In this document: positions 1 through 8,689 of the stretch, one piece after another
How the letters are laid out: each line of letters begins with the position of its first letter
Numbering within the stretch: the first letter of the stretch is position 1
Assembly: GCA_030220185.1 (NCBI GenBank)
Contig: JASPKZ010007283.1
Span: forward strand, 2,038,001-2,102,000
Source: Diploptera punctata
Taxonomy: Eukaryota; Arthropoda; Insecta; Blattodea; Blaberidae
DNA: 64,000 nucleotides
Direction: 5' to 3'
The notes under the pieces: generated by a model
Told to the model about the DNA's origin: nothing
What the model saw: only the letters and a program-made list of their open reading frames with translations
Databases searched by the model: none
Position numbers and translations under genes: made by a program

Positions 1-240
1 TTTCTCTGTGCATTACTGTTAGGGTGTTTTTAATTTTTAACATGCGACCATCTGATAAACGAAAACAAACCCAATACATGTAACTCCCTCTACCAGATCT
101 TCAGTGAAACACCAGTTTTGAATCCTGCCGATGATGGGACAAGTCCCGAAAGCGCTACAGTTAAATAACTAAGTAAGTTGAGGAGACGGACCTTTCAGGT
201 GAATATTCCATAATTTTGTATTTTAATGTTCAGTAATACC
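1..240. mobile_element. Penelope-like element fragment, internally inverted
   Basis: Bases 3-46 match the plus strand at about 25660-25706, while bases 47-220 match the minus strand of 25430-25610. The two parts of one Penelope-like (PLE) C-terminal segment therefore sit here in opposite orientations. Reading plus from 52 gives a C-terminal tail (SETPVLNPADDGTSPES) that ends at the TAA at 166-168, nearly identical to the tail encoded on minus at 25475-25590. The inversion breakpoint is near 46-51. No RT or GIY-YIG domain is present. The call rests on the identity with the 25.4-25.7 kb fragment, whose family is set by the neighbouring complete PLE. Confidence 0.75.
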
Positions 241-414
241 TCAACGTAACACATCATGAATCTTATAAACGTTGACTATCTTGGTTTAAACAAGAACAGT
301 AAAAGGAAAGGACAACTAATTATCTGAGGTTCTCCCTTCAGCATTTGATGGCGTGCCTCTAAATTTAAACAAGTTTGAATAGAAATAACATTTTTATGTT
401 GGTATTTTTATGTT

Positions 415-735
415 TTATGTCCCGAGGATCGCGCGTTCTAACTCGGCAGGGTTCGATTATATTTTTAGGAAAGAAAATCGAAGGGTCAAGTCCTCCGGGA
501 CGGTCTTTAAGCCATGAGTCCGAGTCTCCAGATATTCAGGCTCATAAAAGGGCCTGATAAAAGGACCTCTGTGAAAAAATGTAACCGATTTGCATTCATC
601 CAAGTAATACCCTAGTTGTCTACTAAAATGCTCAATACAAGACGCACACTGATATCTCCAAGGAGTGAAATGTAACTAAATTAGAATGGTTAATATACAT
701 CCCGATAGGAAGCTCCGATATATCAGTAAAGGTCA
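415..735 (+). mobile_element. tRNA-derived SINE family S2, 5'-truncated diverged copy
   Basis: This aligns with the better copies at 52611-53020 and 60897-61296. It has a B-box-like GGGTTCGATTA, then 'caagtcctccgggacgg', 'ccgagtctccagat', and the 'aaatgtaactaaatta' block near the 3' end. The tRNA A-box half is missing and the second half is strongly diverged, so it is probably an older subfamily. The ATG-initiated frame at 375-557 crosses the SINE start and is not a gene. Confidence 0.7.
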
Positions 736-1040
736 AATAAAAGAATATAATCATGGTCATTTTCAGTGTCTAGTAAGTAGAATAGCTGAAGATTAAAAAA
801 AATCAAAATATTTGACAGAACCTCAATTCCTTCGAAATTATATTTTTTTGCTCAGGAAACAACACTACAAACATGAGGTATGTGACGTACGAACCGGATA
901 CATATTACCCTCGCGACATTCACTTTCTGAGTGTCATTAAGCAAATTCCTAGTATTTTTGCGTATAGCACCTGTATTTGTACACTCACTAGTTGAAGGAA
1001 CGCTATACTCACATTTACACTTGAACTTGAGACACTATTA
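736..1040. other. unassigned AT-rich sequence
   Basis: No ORF, RNA gene or repeat shared with the rest of the window was recognised here. Confidence 0.5.
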
Positions 1041-1415
1041 TAATGTTGAGTGATTCCAGGCTTTGTGACCGTGGTCCATCACTGATGTTCCTAGCAGACG
1101 TTTCTCTCTCAACTGCGGAGGGCATCTTCAATGGCGAGTACTTCTAGGTGTTGTTTCCTGGTCGGAGGCTGTGAATGAGCGGTAGGCTGCTGCAAGCCGT
1201 AATTTATACTAGTAAATTTACTACTAGTAAAATTACTACTAGTATAAATTACGGCTTGCAGCAGTACACCGCTCATTCACAGTCGATCCTGCGACCAGGA
1301 AACAACACCTAGAAGCACTCGCCACTGAAGTTGCCCTCCACAGCTCAGGGAGAAACGTCTGATAGAAACACTAGCAATGGACCACGACCACACAGCCCGG
1401 AATCACTCAACATTA
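1041..1415. repeat. Large palindrome, PLE-terminus type
   Basis: The left arm at about 1041-1216 is the reverse complement of the right arm at about 1233-1415. It starts from 'taatgttgagtgattcc' and ends at 'ggaatcactcaacatta', with only a few mismatches. The centre is a short run of ACTAGTA-type palindromes. The right arm carries the order CTGAAG, stem, GAGAAACGTC, then 'ggaccacgaccac' and 'cccgga'. This is the same order of blocks as the palindrome arm at 48199-48270, which links it to PLE pseudo-LTR sequence. The arms differ at scattered positions, so it is not an assembly mirror artefact. Assignment to PLE is inference from block order. Confidence 0.7.
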
Positions 1416-1820
1416 TGATTACCGTCCGTGAAAGCCTGTATTAAACTATTGAGACACAATTACTTATCCACGGTCTCCACATCTTTGCAACTGATTTTAA
1501 TTTAATGGTATATAATAATCTGTTTAACGCCTAGCTGCCTTGTGAAAACTGAAATTTTGTAATCCTGATTAAGACTCCACGAGGGGTAGACGAATGACTG
1601 TCAAAACAAAATTATTAAAAATTCTTAACATTATTAACGAGAAGGCAACTGTGATTGACGCGGTCCTATTGAAAACGACATAATCGCACGATTAATCGCA
1701 ATACAAAGGGGTAATAATAAAAAATAACGTGACATATGTTTTTCAGGAGAACGCTGCGATAATAACTTTCCATGAACACGCACAAATATGTTTTTTTTCT
1801 GAAATTTATCTTTAACAGCA
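1416..1820. other. unassigned AT-rich sequence
   Basis: Nothing recognised. Short frames at 1634-1854 on minus run through the adjacent CA repeat and lack support. Confidence 0.5.
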
Positions 1821-1861
1821 TACACACACACACACACACACACACAACACACACACGTGTA

Positions 1862-1906
<45 letters not shown>
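1821..1906. repeat. compound (CA)n / (GT)n / (TA)n microsatellite
   Basis: A CA run to about 1856, a short GT stretch, then an uninterrupted TA run to 1904. It abuts the left terminus of the hAT element, so the hAT may have inserted in or beside a TA-rich array. Confidence 0.95.
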
Positions 1907-3249
1907 CTGGGCGTAGCGAGGTGGGTGCAGCGGGGTGCAAGCGCACCCCCCCTTGATTTTCGACCAATTAAAAGTAGATAGAATCATATTTTCTTCTATG
2001 CAAAAGGAGGTGTAAAATGTTAAAAATAAAAAAAAAATTATATGAAGCCCGCAAAATCCAAGCCGTGTGATATATCGATTTATCAAATACCTTTTCCAGT
2101 GGAATTAAGCATCGCCAGTACGTCAAAAATTTCTAGACACCTATTATGAACGGCTAACGCAGCATTCACTTCTCGAATTTCAACTCAGTACCAGCGGTTG
2201 TTTTTCGACGCCTAGGCGCTTGTCGAATGTTAGCCTGACTTTGACTCTTCATTGGCCGCACAGACCTCTATAATTAAAGTTTTTTAAGCCTTCTGTTGGT
2301 CAACACACGCTTACAGTGATTGGCCATGCCTGTGACTCGTAATTTTTAGTAAGTTAGAAAGGCTCAAATAATTATCCAATTGACATATTCTTTATTCGAA
2401 GGTTCTAGACTCATGTTTTAAACGTTGAACTATACGTATTCGTGCGTGTATGCGTAAAAATGGATATATATGAAAATTCTTTGCTAAATAGCTACACAAG
2501 TTGTACTATTATAATATTATTTTTTTCCGGATAGTTTAGAATTTACTCTCTCAACCTGACACCGTTAAATTGTATAACCATAAACACTGCACTTAACAAA
2601 CGAACTTCATAGAACAAAAAATAAAAAAATAGGAAAAAGAAAATAGCCCACATGAGATTTGAACCTGTCTCTTAACATAAAAAGGTGCAGACCAGTGAGA
2701 GCTGGTGATATTTAGGGGATCTAAGTGTAATTAAATGTGGAATATTTTCTAAATGTTTTATTTTTCGAATTCTTTTGTCCAAGTCCTGGTTGTTATAGCA
2801 AAAAAATTATTATTTGTAATCTGAGAATTTAATGACTATCAATTGTTTTATTTTTTAGTTCCCTAGCAGATTCAGTACGTAATTGAAATTATTGATTGCT
2901 GTTGAATTTGTTTAATTACGGTTAAATTATTGAGTTTCCTAGCTAAAACCTCGTAAGTGGCAATAAAAAGATTTCGGCGGATAACTTGAAATACGTCTTC
3001 CATCTTGGATACCGTTTTATTCTATGGCGTGCTTCTATTTCTTTAACCCTTTAATTGGCAATGTGTTCGACAAGATACATCAGTTGGTTTAATTTATTTG
3101 ATATTTTAAATCAAACAGAAGAAAACGAACGAGTAGAAATTGCTTAAATAAATGTCTAATTATAAAATATAACAGTTATACAATATTTTGTTTTCACTGC
3201 GGTCCGCGACAATTAAATAAGTGACGCAAGAAATTAATTTTTTGCCAAT

Positions 3250-4775
3250 TTAAGGGGTAAAATACTGGACGAAAGCGTTTATAAGGATTTGATACAGTGG
3301 GGAATTGATGCCGGTGATATAAGCTCAAATCCTCATTTAAAAGTTAAGAATGCTACATACCTTTGACCAAAAATTCAAAATGAATTTATTGTATTATGTG
3401 ACTTTGAGGTAAAGAAAATGATTGCGGATGATGGACAAAATGGCAGGGCTCACAGTGTTTTAGCTGATAAAAGCTGTGTTATGACATTTCTGGAAAGGAG
3501 CAATTGTCTATTGGTGTTCGGTTTTTTGATTAGAAACTGAATAAACTTCCAGAAGAATTTTTCGGATTTGTTGAACTGAAAAGAATGGACGCAAAATCAA
3601 TTGTTGCAGAAATTGAGTTTTTTTTAGAAGAGACCCGCACAAATGTATCGGCAAGGACTATGACGGCTACTCAACAATCCCACGAAAGACAATGGGGTTC
3701 AGAAACGTCTGCGCGAGTTTTTTCCAAAAGATATTTACTTCCACGGCGCGAGCCACAAAATCAGTATTGTGGTAAATGATTTGAATAGTGTGCCTGAGGT
3801 CAGAAACACGATAGCTAAAATAATTAAATATATTATAGACTCTTTTCTAGAGTCGCCGTTGAGAAGACAACACGTCTTCATGCTCTTTGAATCACGTTGG
3901 TCGCAAAAATATAAAAGTATTAGAATATTTAAGAAACACTTTTTGGGATTGATGAACGGCCTGAAACTGATTGCCGTAGAAGAAACGCATCAAGCCGAAA
4001 CTAGCTGATCAGTTGAATGTTGCTGGAAGTAGAAATAATTTCATCTTTTATTAGTGCCTGATAGCAAAATATTCTAAGTTATTTGGAATTTACCGTTAAT
4101 TCGCTGCATAATTATATTTTATTAAATGCATGACCCACGTTGACTGCATTAAAAGCATGGTAACAGATCCTTGCAAAAACGTTGTTGTTGAGATTCATCG
4201 CAAAAAATTTGATGATATCTCCGAAAGCATCATGAAAGAAATGGAGACTACTGCTTCTGAGCTAGGTGTGGAGATCACACTACCAAAAATATCCGATTAA
4301 CAGAAGACACATCGAGCTAATACAAAATGTAATCCCGAAGATTACTTTAAGATGGTTATGTTAAATCCCTACTTTAACTCATTTCACACTGGTTTGTCAG
4401 ACAGATTTGGAGAACAACAGGATCCTGCTGTTGAACCTAAAAATACCTCTGAAATATGTCTAAACAACGGCGATACAATTTCAGAGTATTATAAAATCGA
4501 GACGTTGTCCACCGAAATTGAACTATGGAACCGTCTGTAGATGAAACGAAGACACAAGGATAAGGAAGGTCAGTTCGTTGACATCGTGGATGAGTGCGAT
4601 TTTTTCCCATCCATCAAAAACAATTGTTGTATGCCTGTCTTTACCATGCACTACGTCGTCGATTGAACGCACTTTTAGCACCATAAGAAGAATGAAGACA
4701 TGTTCCGATATACAGTGGCAGAAAGTCGCATGTTTATGCTGAGTGTGCACCAAAAACGTATAAAAATAACATTGA
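3250..4775 (+). pseudogene. hAT transposase (ZMYM1-like) pseudogene
   Basis: Fragments scattered over all three plus frames follow the order of insect hAT/zinc-finger-MYM-type-1-like transposases. They are EFIVLCDFEVKKMI (about 3380), GFVELKRMDAKSIVAE (about 3560), VVNDLNSVPEVRNT (about 3770), RWSQKYKSIRIFKKHFL (about 3895), FFPSIK (about 4605) and the C-terminal MLSVHQKRIK (about 4735). The last two belong to the C-terminal dimerisation region typical of hAT proteins. At least six stops or frame changes separate the pieces, and the 'ERSFS'-type stretch is not recognisable. No functional protein is possible. The longest open pieces are 3585-3779, 3769-4008 and 4352-4540. Confidence in family is high; exact exon or frame limits are not defined. 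Confidence 0.85.
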
Positions 4776-5204
4776 AAAATTCAAACAAAACGTACTTAAA
4801 CATTTTTTTCAAACGAAAAGGCGAGTCGAACTGTGTGTCTACTTGTAGCTAAAATGTAACTAATAGTTTTAATACAATTAGGTATAACAATAAAAAGTAA
4901 TCTTGACAAAAAATCAATTCGCGATGCCTAAATTTTTTTAATTATTTCACTACTATTTTTCATATTTCCTCTTCAATAGCGCTGCAGTTTTCTTCCAAAA
5001 TATATTGAAGCTTAGTTTCAAAATTTTTTCCATTGCCACCATATTACCATTTCGAGATTCAGGCATTCTCTCCTGTTATGGCGTTATTGTAACTAACTTC
5101 TAAGTTTGGGGCGCCGGGAATGGGGAGTTACGCCGACTCGTTGATATAGGGTAGGTATTGATGATGGCAATGATGCACCAGGAAAGGCCTTAATCCTAAA
5201 CTTA

Positions 5205-5403
5205 ATGAATATGTTAATAATGATAAAGATGGTCAGATGATGCTCGGGGACCGTTTGGGTCTCAAATGTTCCTGAAATTTGTCTTACAGGTGAAGAAAAA
5301 CCCCAAAAAAACCATCACCCAGAAAACTTGTCCCAACCGGGGATCGTACCCAGGACCACTGTGTGACAAGTCAGCACGCTACCTCGAGACCACAGCGGTG
5401 GAC
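5205..5403 (-). mobile_element. SINE family S1, 3'-truncated copy inside the hAT
   Basis: Read on minus from 5403: 'gtccaccgctgtgg', an A-box-like TGGTCTCGAGG, a degraded B box (GGTACGATCCCCGG), then 'aagacaaat' and 'ccccgagcatc'. The 3' part ending in (ATGG)n seen at 41390-41724 is missing. It interrupts the hAT 3' region and is therefore younger than the hAT. Confidence 0.85.
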
Positions 5404-5515
5404 TTTGTTTAAAAAATAAAGGTAGTATTTTGCATTTTTGATTTGTTCGTTTCTACCCGTAAGGTACACAGTCGAAAAAAAATGCACTCCCTTAATCCAA
5501 TGCTGGCTACGCCCA

Positions 5516-5524
<9 letters not shown>

Positions 5525-5560
<36 letters not shown>
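5525..5560. repeat. (TA)n microsatellite
   Basis: About 18 TA units between the hAT terminus and the 5561-6053 palindrome. Confidence 0.95.
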
Positions 5561-5563
<3 letters not shown>

Positions 5564-6053
5564 TATGAACGTTTTCTTGGGTTTTCCGCGTCTTGAATTC
5601 AAGTTCGGTCTCTGGCTACTGATTCCGACGTTTCGGCATGATCCCACATGCTATTATCAAGGAATGATAAGTTCTAGTCAAAGGTTTAGGTCTTATATAA
5701 TAAAATGCATCGCATTTTCGCTGTGGTCCGTATCTGAAGACGTACAACCATCCAAGGTTTAGTTCTTATGTTGTTAAATACCTTGGATAGGTGTAAGTCT
5801 TCGGAAACGGACCACACTGAAAACTGAAGTTATTTAACAACATAAGAACTGAACCTTGGATAGTTGCACGTCTTCGGAAACGGATCAAAGCGAAAACTGT
5901 ATGGATTTTATTATATAAGACCTAAACCTGTGACTCTAAATTATCTTCCTTGATAATGGCATGTGGGATCATGCCGAAACGTCGGAATCAATGGCCAGAG
6001 GTCGAACGTGAATCCAAGGCATGGAAAACCCAAGAAAACTTTCATATTCATAC
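5561..6053. repeat. Large palindrome, PLE-terminus type, ~220-bp arms
   Basis: The left arm 5561-5781 is inverted as 5829-6053. Shared blocks run from 'gaatatgaacgttttcttgg' outward to 'gttgttaaata' at the centre. The 48-bp centre (5782-5828) is a partial third copy of the 'ccttggata...cttcggaaac' block. Each arm carries 'ttgataatggcat', then 'atgccgaaacgtcgg', i.e. a stem followed by GAAACGTC, as in the palindromes at 1041-1415 and 47779-48290. The arms differ by small substitutions and indels. The outermost 60 bp recur at 7699-7758. I read it as a PLE-derived inverted dimer; no coding domain is present. Confidence 0.75.
5950..5980 (+). ncRNA. degenerate hammerhead-like core in palindrome arm
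   Basis: TTGATAATGGCATG, a loop, CATGCC, then GAAAC: a 6-bp stem GGCATG/CATGCC followed by GAAAC. The expected CUGANGA box is degraded (CTTGATAA). Mirror copy on minus near 5627-5660. Fossil at best. Confidence 0.35.
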
Positions 6054-6588
6054 TTATATCCGCGAAAATCTGCAATATAATATATCAAAACTAATTTTGA
6101 GTCTTGTAAAGTATAAAAAACACTGAGATATAAAAGTATGTAAGACTGTTTGGATCTAACTTTTGATTAGCATATTGATGCAGATATACGTCAGAGATTA
6201 AGTATGTTTTCTGGAACATTTAATAAACAAGAGTACATCCTCTTTAAATTCTAAAACCTCACATAACTGGGCGTCTCATAACAATCCGTTGTCACGGCAA
6301 CAGTCCTCGGGGATTCGTTCGCAATACGACGCTCATTTCTTTCGGTTTGAAAACACGCTGCCGTGATTGTTACGTGATGACAACAATAATTTTATGTCAT
6401 TCAAAATACCAACTTAACACACAGCAAATTGCAACATCCCATGAACTATCACATTTAAAAATAACATTGATTAAGTGGAGTCGATTTAGGAGTAAAAAGA
6501 AGCTGATGATAATCATACAATTGTATCTCTCATATCAATCTGATTATAATTACCTGATATTGAATATATATACATCATGAAAAGAAAA
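6054..6588. other. unassigned sequence
   Basis: Nothing recognised. The frame 6347-6580 (77 aa) has no domain or repeat relationship that I can see. Confidence 0.5.
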
Positions 6589-6810
6589 ATTAATGCCTGA
6601 GCTGGGATTTGAAACCGAGACCGCTAACTCTATATGCTAGTGCACAAAACAACTGCGCCACTCAGGAATCCTAGCACCAACATATATTTTTCTTGTATAT
6701 ATTATACACTTCTCAATTCACTAGAGGCAGCGGATATCCGTCGAACTGCCGTCTAGTGCTATTATAACAAGTTAAGATTTGAAAGATTTGGTTTTATTTT
6801 TATTTTCATC
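6589..6810 (-). mobile_element. tRNA-headed hairpin element, single diverged unit
   Basis: It starts with a tRNA-like head (6594-6668, minus). This is followed by 'tttttcttgtatatattata' spacing and a hairpin module 'cactagaggcagcgg'...'ctgccgtctagtg'. The same architecture recurs in the palindromic elements at 6900-7660 and 7787-8190. Here only one arm is seen and no inverted partner is adjacent. Confidence 0.65.
6594..6668 (-). tRNA. tRNA-like sequence (SINE head), loop AUAUAGA
   Basis: Read on minus: TGAGTGGCGCAGTTG (A-box region), an anticodon-like arm CTAGC/ATATAGA/GTTAG, and a B-box GGTTTCAAATCC. The ends CCTGAG and CTCAGG pair as an acceptor stem. The loop would give anticodon AUA, and the B box has one extra base, so it is most likely a tRNA-derived repeat head and not a working tRNA gene. 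Confidence 0.55.
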
Positions 6811-6928
6811 TCATAATTGTATTTCACTGCTAAAAAATTGTTGTAACATGTATATAATATATATGTTATAATTAAATGTTTAACACTGAGCAATGCAAAC
6901 TTAATATGGCATGATAAGAAATATAAAT

Positions 6929-6997
6929 GCCTGGACGGGATTCGAACCCGGAACTCTGAGTCTGTACCTCAGCGTGTTATCCATTACACCACCAGGC
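6929..6997 (-). tRNA. tRNA-like cloverleaf, all four stems pair, anticodon position ACA
   Basis: On minus: acceptor GCCTGG pairs with CCAGGC. The D arm GTGT/ACAC encloses AATGGATA. The anticodon arm CTGAG/CTCAG encloses GTACAGA (U33 present, anticodon ACA). The T arm CGGG/CCCG encloses TTCGAAT. A and B boxes are canonical. ACA anticodons are not normally used for Cys in eukaryotes, and the sequence is part of a repeated unit, so I treat it as a tRNA-derived repeat terminus with preserved fold. Confidence 0.65.
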
Positions 6998-7223
6998 GAA
7001 TCCAATTCAAACACTTATTTTTCTTATATATGTATTATATTCTCCATTACTACTAGATGTCGCGAGAACTCGGTCTTCACTGCCATCTAGTAGCTGACTA
7101 TAACAAGTAAGCAAATTAAAGAGAATATTTTTACTTTATAGCAGTGACGCTTTATCGATGTTATAATTGAATGTTTAATATTGAGCAATGCAAGCTTAAT
7201 ATGGCATGGTAAGAAAAATAAAT

Positions 7224-7292
7224 GCCTGGACGGGATTCGAACCCGGAACTCTGAGTCTGTACCTCAGCCTGTTATCCATTACACCACCAGGC
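7224..7292 (-). tRNA. tRNA-like cloverleaf, second copy
   Basis: Nearly identical to 6929-6997, with one D-stem change (ACAG for ACAC) on the minus strand. Acceptor, anticodon (GTACAGA loop) and T arms are intact. Confidence 0.65.
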
Positions 7293-7587
7293 GAATCCAA
7301 TCCAAACACTTATTTTTCTTATATATGTGTTATATACTCCATTATTACTAGATATCCAGGCATTTATTTTTCTTATCATGCCATATTAAGCTTGCATTGC
7401 TCAATGTTAAACTTGTAATTATAACATTGATAAAGCGTCACTGCTATAAAGTAAAAATATTCTCTTTAATTTGCTTACTTGTTATAGTCAGCTACTAGAT
7501 GGCAGTGAAGACAGAGATCTCGCGACATCTACTGATAATGGAGAATATAATACATATATAAGAAAAATAAGTGTTTGAATTGGATTC

Positions 7588-7645
7588 GCCTGGTGGTGTA
7601 ATGGATAATACGATCAGAGTTCCGGGGTCGAATCCCGTCCAGGCA
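7588..7645 (+). tRNA. tRNA-like sequence lacking most of the anticodon arm
   Basis: The inverted partner of 6929-6997. It starts GCCTGGTGGTGTAATGGATAA and ends GAATCCCGTCCAGGC. About 11 bases of the anticodon arm are deleted, leaving 58 nt, so it cannot fold as a tRNA. Confidence 0.65.
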
Positions 7646-7657
7646 TTTATTTTTCTT

Positions 7658-7665
<8 letters not shown>

Positions 7666-7703
<38 letters not shown>

Positions 7704-7785
7704 ACCCAAGAAAACGTTCTTATTTATATTCATATACGCGAAAATATGCTATATAACACATATATATATATATATATATATATAG
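7666..7785. repeat. (TA)n arrays flanking a PLE-palindrome end fragment
   Basis: TA runs at 7666-7699 and 7760-7784 flank 7699-7758. That piece matches the outer 60 bp of the 5561-6053 palindrome ('gaaaacccaagaaaac', 'cgcgaaaat'). A solo terminal fragment. Confidence 0.75.
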
Positions 7786-7795
7786 AAAAATGAAT

Positions 7796-7869
7796 GTTTG
7801 AGCCGGAAATTTAAACCAAGTCTCTAAACTCTGTACGTTTAGCGCTCTAACGACCTGAGCTACCCAAGA
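7796..7869 (-). tRNA. tRNA-like head, loop GUACAGA
   Basis: On minus: 'ggtagctcaggtcgttagagc' (A box), anticodon-like arm CTAAAC/GTACAGA/GTTTAG with a perfect 6-bp stem, then a degraded B box (GGTTTAAATTTCC). Terminus of the palindromic element. Confidence 0.55.
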
Positions 7870-8101
7870 ATTCCCATTAAAACATACATTTTTTCTTATA
7901 CATGTAGTATTTTTAATTCACACAAGATGTAGCGGACATTCGTTCCGACTGATATCTAGTGGCTAACTTAACAGTTAAGAAAAAGAAAATTGCTTAATTG
8001 TAATGTTAGCCACTAAATGTCAGTCGGAACGAATGTCCGCTACCTCTTGTGTGAATTGAGAATACTTCATACATAAGAAAAATGTATGTTTGAATTGGAA
8101 T

Positions 8102-8175
8102 ACTTGGGCAGCTCAGTTCGTTAGAGGGCTAAACGTACAGAGTTAGAGACTCGGGTTCAAATCCCGACTCAAACA
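8102..8175 (+). tRNA. tRNA-like head, loop GUACAGA
   Basis: Inverted partner of 7796-7869: 'gcagctcagttcgttagag', CTAAAC/GTACAGA/GTTAG, B box GGGTTCAAATCCCG. Intact B box; one base is missing in the 3' anticodon stem. Confidence 0.55.
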
Positions 8176-8241
8176 TTAATTTTTATTTTCATATCATATT
8201 TGCCTTCATTGCCAAATGTCAAAAATATAGTTATAACATCA

Positions 8242-8243
<2 letters not shown>

Positions 8244-8321
<78 letters not shown>
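8244..8321. repeat. (CA)n then (TA)n microsatellite
   Basis: About 19 CA units followed by about 18 TA units, immediately 5' of a SINE S1 copy. Confidence 0.95.
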
Positions 8322-8324
<3 letters not shown>

Positions 8325-8668
8325 CACCGCTGTGGTTTCGAGGTAGCGTGCTGCCTTCTCATGCAGCAGGCTCGGGTTCGATTCCCGGTCGGGCAGGCTC
8401 CTGGATGAGGTTTTATCGGGGGTTTTTCCTTATCTGTAAGACAAATGTCAGGAAGCTTAGGGTCCAACGGTCCTCGGAAATCGTCCGGCCATCATCATCA
8501 TCATTCTTGTCATTATCATCATTATCCTTCACCGGTATGGAAAGCAACGGGAAGCTACCACACCTATAGTTCCCTAGTAAAAAGCTTCAAAACATATAAT
8601 GAAAATGCTATGATTGCACTGAAAGACTTGCCCTCGGGCAGATTTATTATGGATGGATGGATGGATAT
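8322..8668 (+). mobile_element. SINE family S1, full-length copy
   Basis: Begins 'gtccaccgctgtgg'. A-box-like TGGTTTCGAGGTAGCG, B box GGGTTCGATTCCCGG, then 'gggtttttcct', 'aagacaaatgtcagga', 'ccggccatcatc', 'ggaaagcaacgggaagct', 'tgccctcgggcaga', and the (ATGG)n tail at 8646-8666. TA-rich DNA lies on both sides, consistent with a target duplication in a TA array. The frames 8348-8569 and 8445-8672 are accidental. Confidence 0.9.
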
Positions 8669-8689
8669 ATAATATGTTATAGCACCAAA

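Larger units (their letters stand above)
1907..5516 (+). mobile_element. hAT-superfamily DNA transposon, decayed, with both termini
   Basis: The left end reads TGGGCGTAGCGAG (1908-1920). The reverse complement of the right end (5503-5515) reads TGGGCGTAGCCAG, giving 12 of 13 matching bases as a terminal inverted repeat. Both ends abut TA microsatellites, so the 8-bp target duplication cannot be read. Between them, 3250-4775 encodes remnants of a hAT/ZMYM1-type transposase on the plus strand. The 3.6-kb length suits an autonomous hAT. The right part is interrupted by a SINE (5205-5403). 1907-3240 has no open frame and is presumably 5' non-coding or a decayed N-terminus. The terminal resemblance to other hAT ends is from general knowledge; the pairing of the two ends is seen directly. 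Confidence 0.75.
6900..7660. mobile_element. tRNA-capped palindromic element (two left units, one inverted right unit)
   Basis: Two direct copies of a ~295-bp unit (about 6900-7195 and 7196-7345) are followed by an inverted copy (about 7353-7660). Each unit has the order 'atggcatgataagaaa' border, tRNA-like cloverleaf, 'cacttatttttcttatata', a hairpin block with 'ctagatg'...'catctagtag', 'taacaagtaagcaaatt', and 'gcagtgacgctttat'. The junction at about 7345-7356 joins a truncated second unit to the inverted unit inside the tRNA 3' end ('atatccaggcattt'). The element is neither a standard SINE (it is an inverted dimer) nor a standard MITE (its termini are tRNA-like). Confidence 0.75.
7787..8190. 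mobile_element. tRNA-capped palindromic element, second family
   Basis: The left arm 7787-7975 and the right arm 8000-8190 are inverted copies around a ~25-bp A-rich centre. From outside in: tRNA-like head (7796-7869 minus; 8102-8175 plus), 'catacattttttcttata', 'attcacacaagatgtagcgg', 'cattcgttccgactg', 'ctagtggctaac'. The internal hairpin block resembles those at 6720-6770 and 7055-7100, so the families share a body but carry different heads. Confidence 0.75.

Noticed and set aside
6929..7292. Functional tRNA genes
   Set aside because: Repeated unit, ACA at the anticodon position, and partner copies deleted; I annotate them as tRNA-like element termini.
8231..8672. Frames of 73-78 aa around the SINE
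   Set aside because: They translate SINE S1 and the flanking CA/TA repeats.
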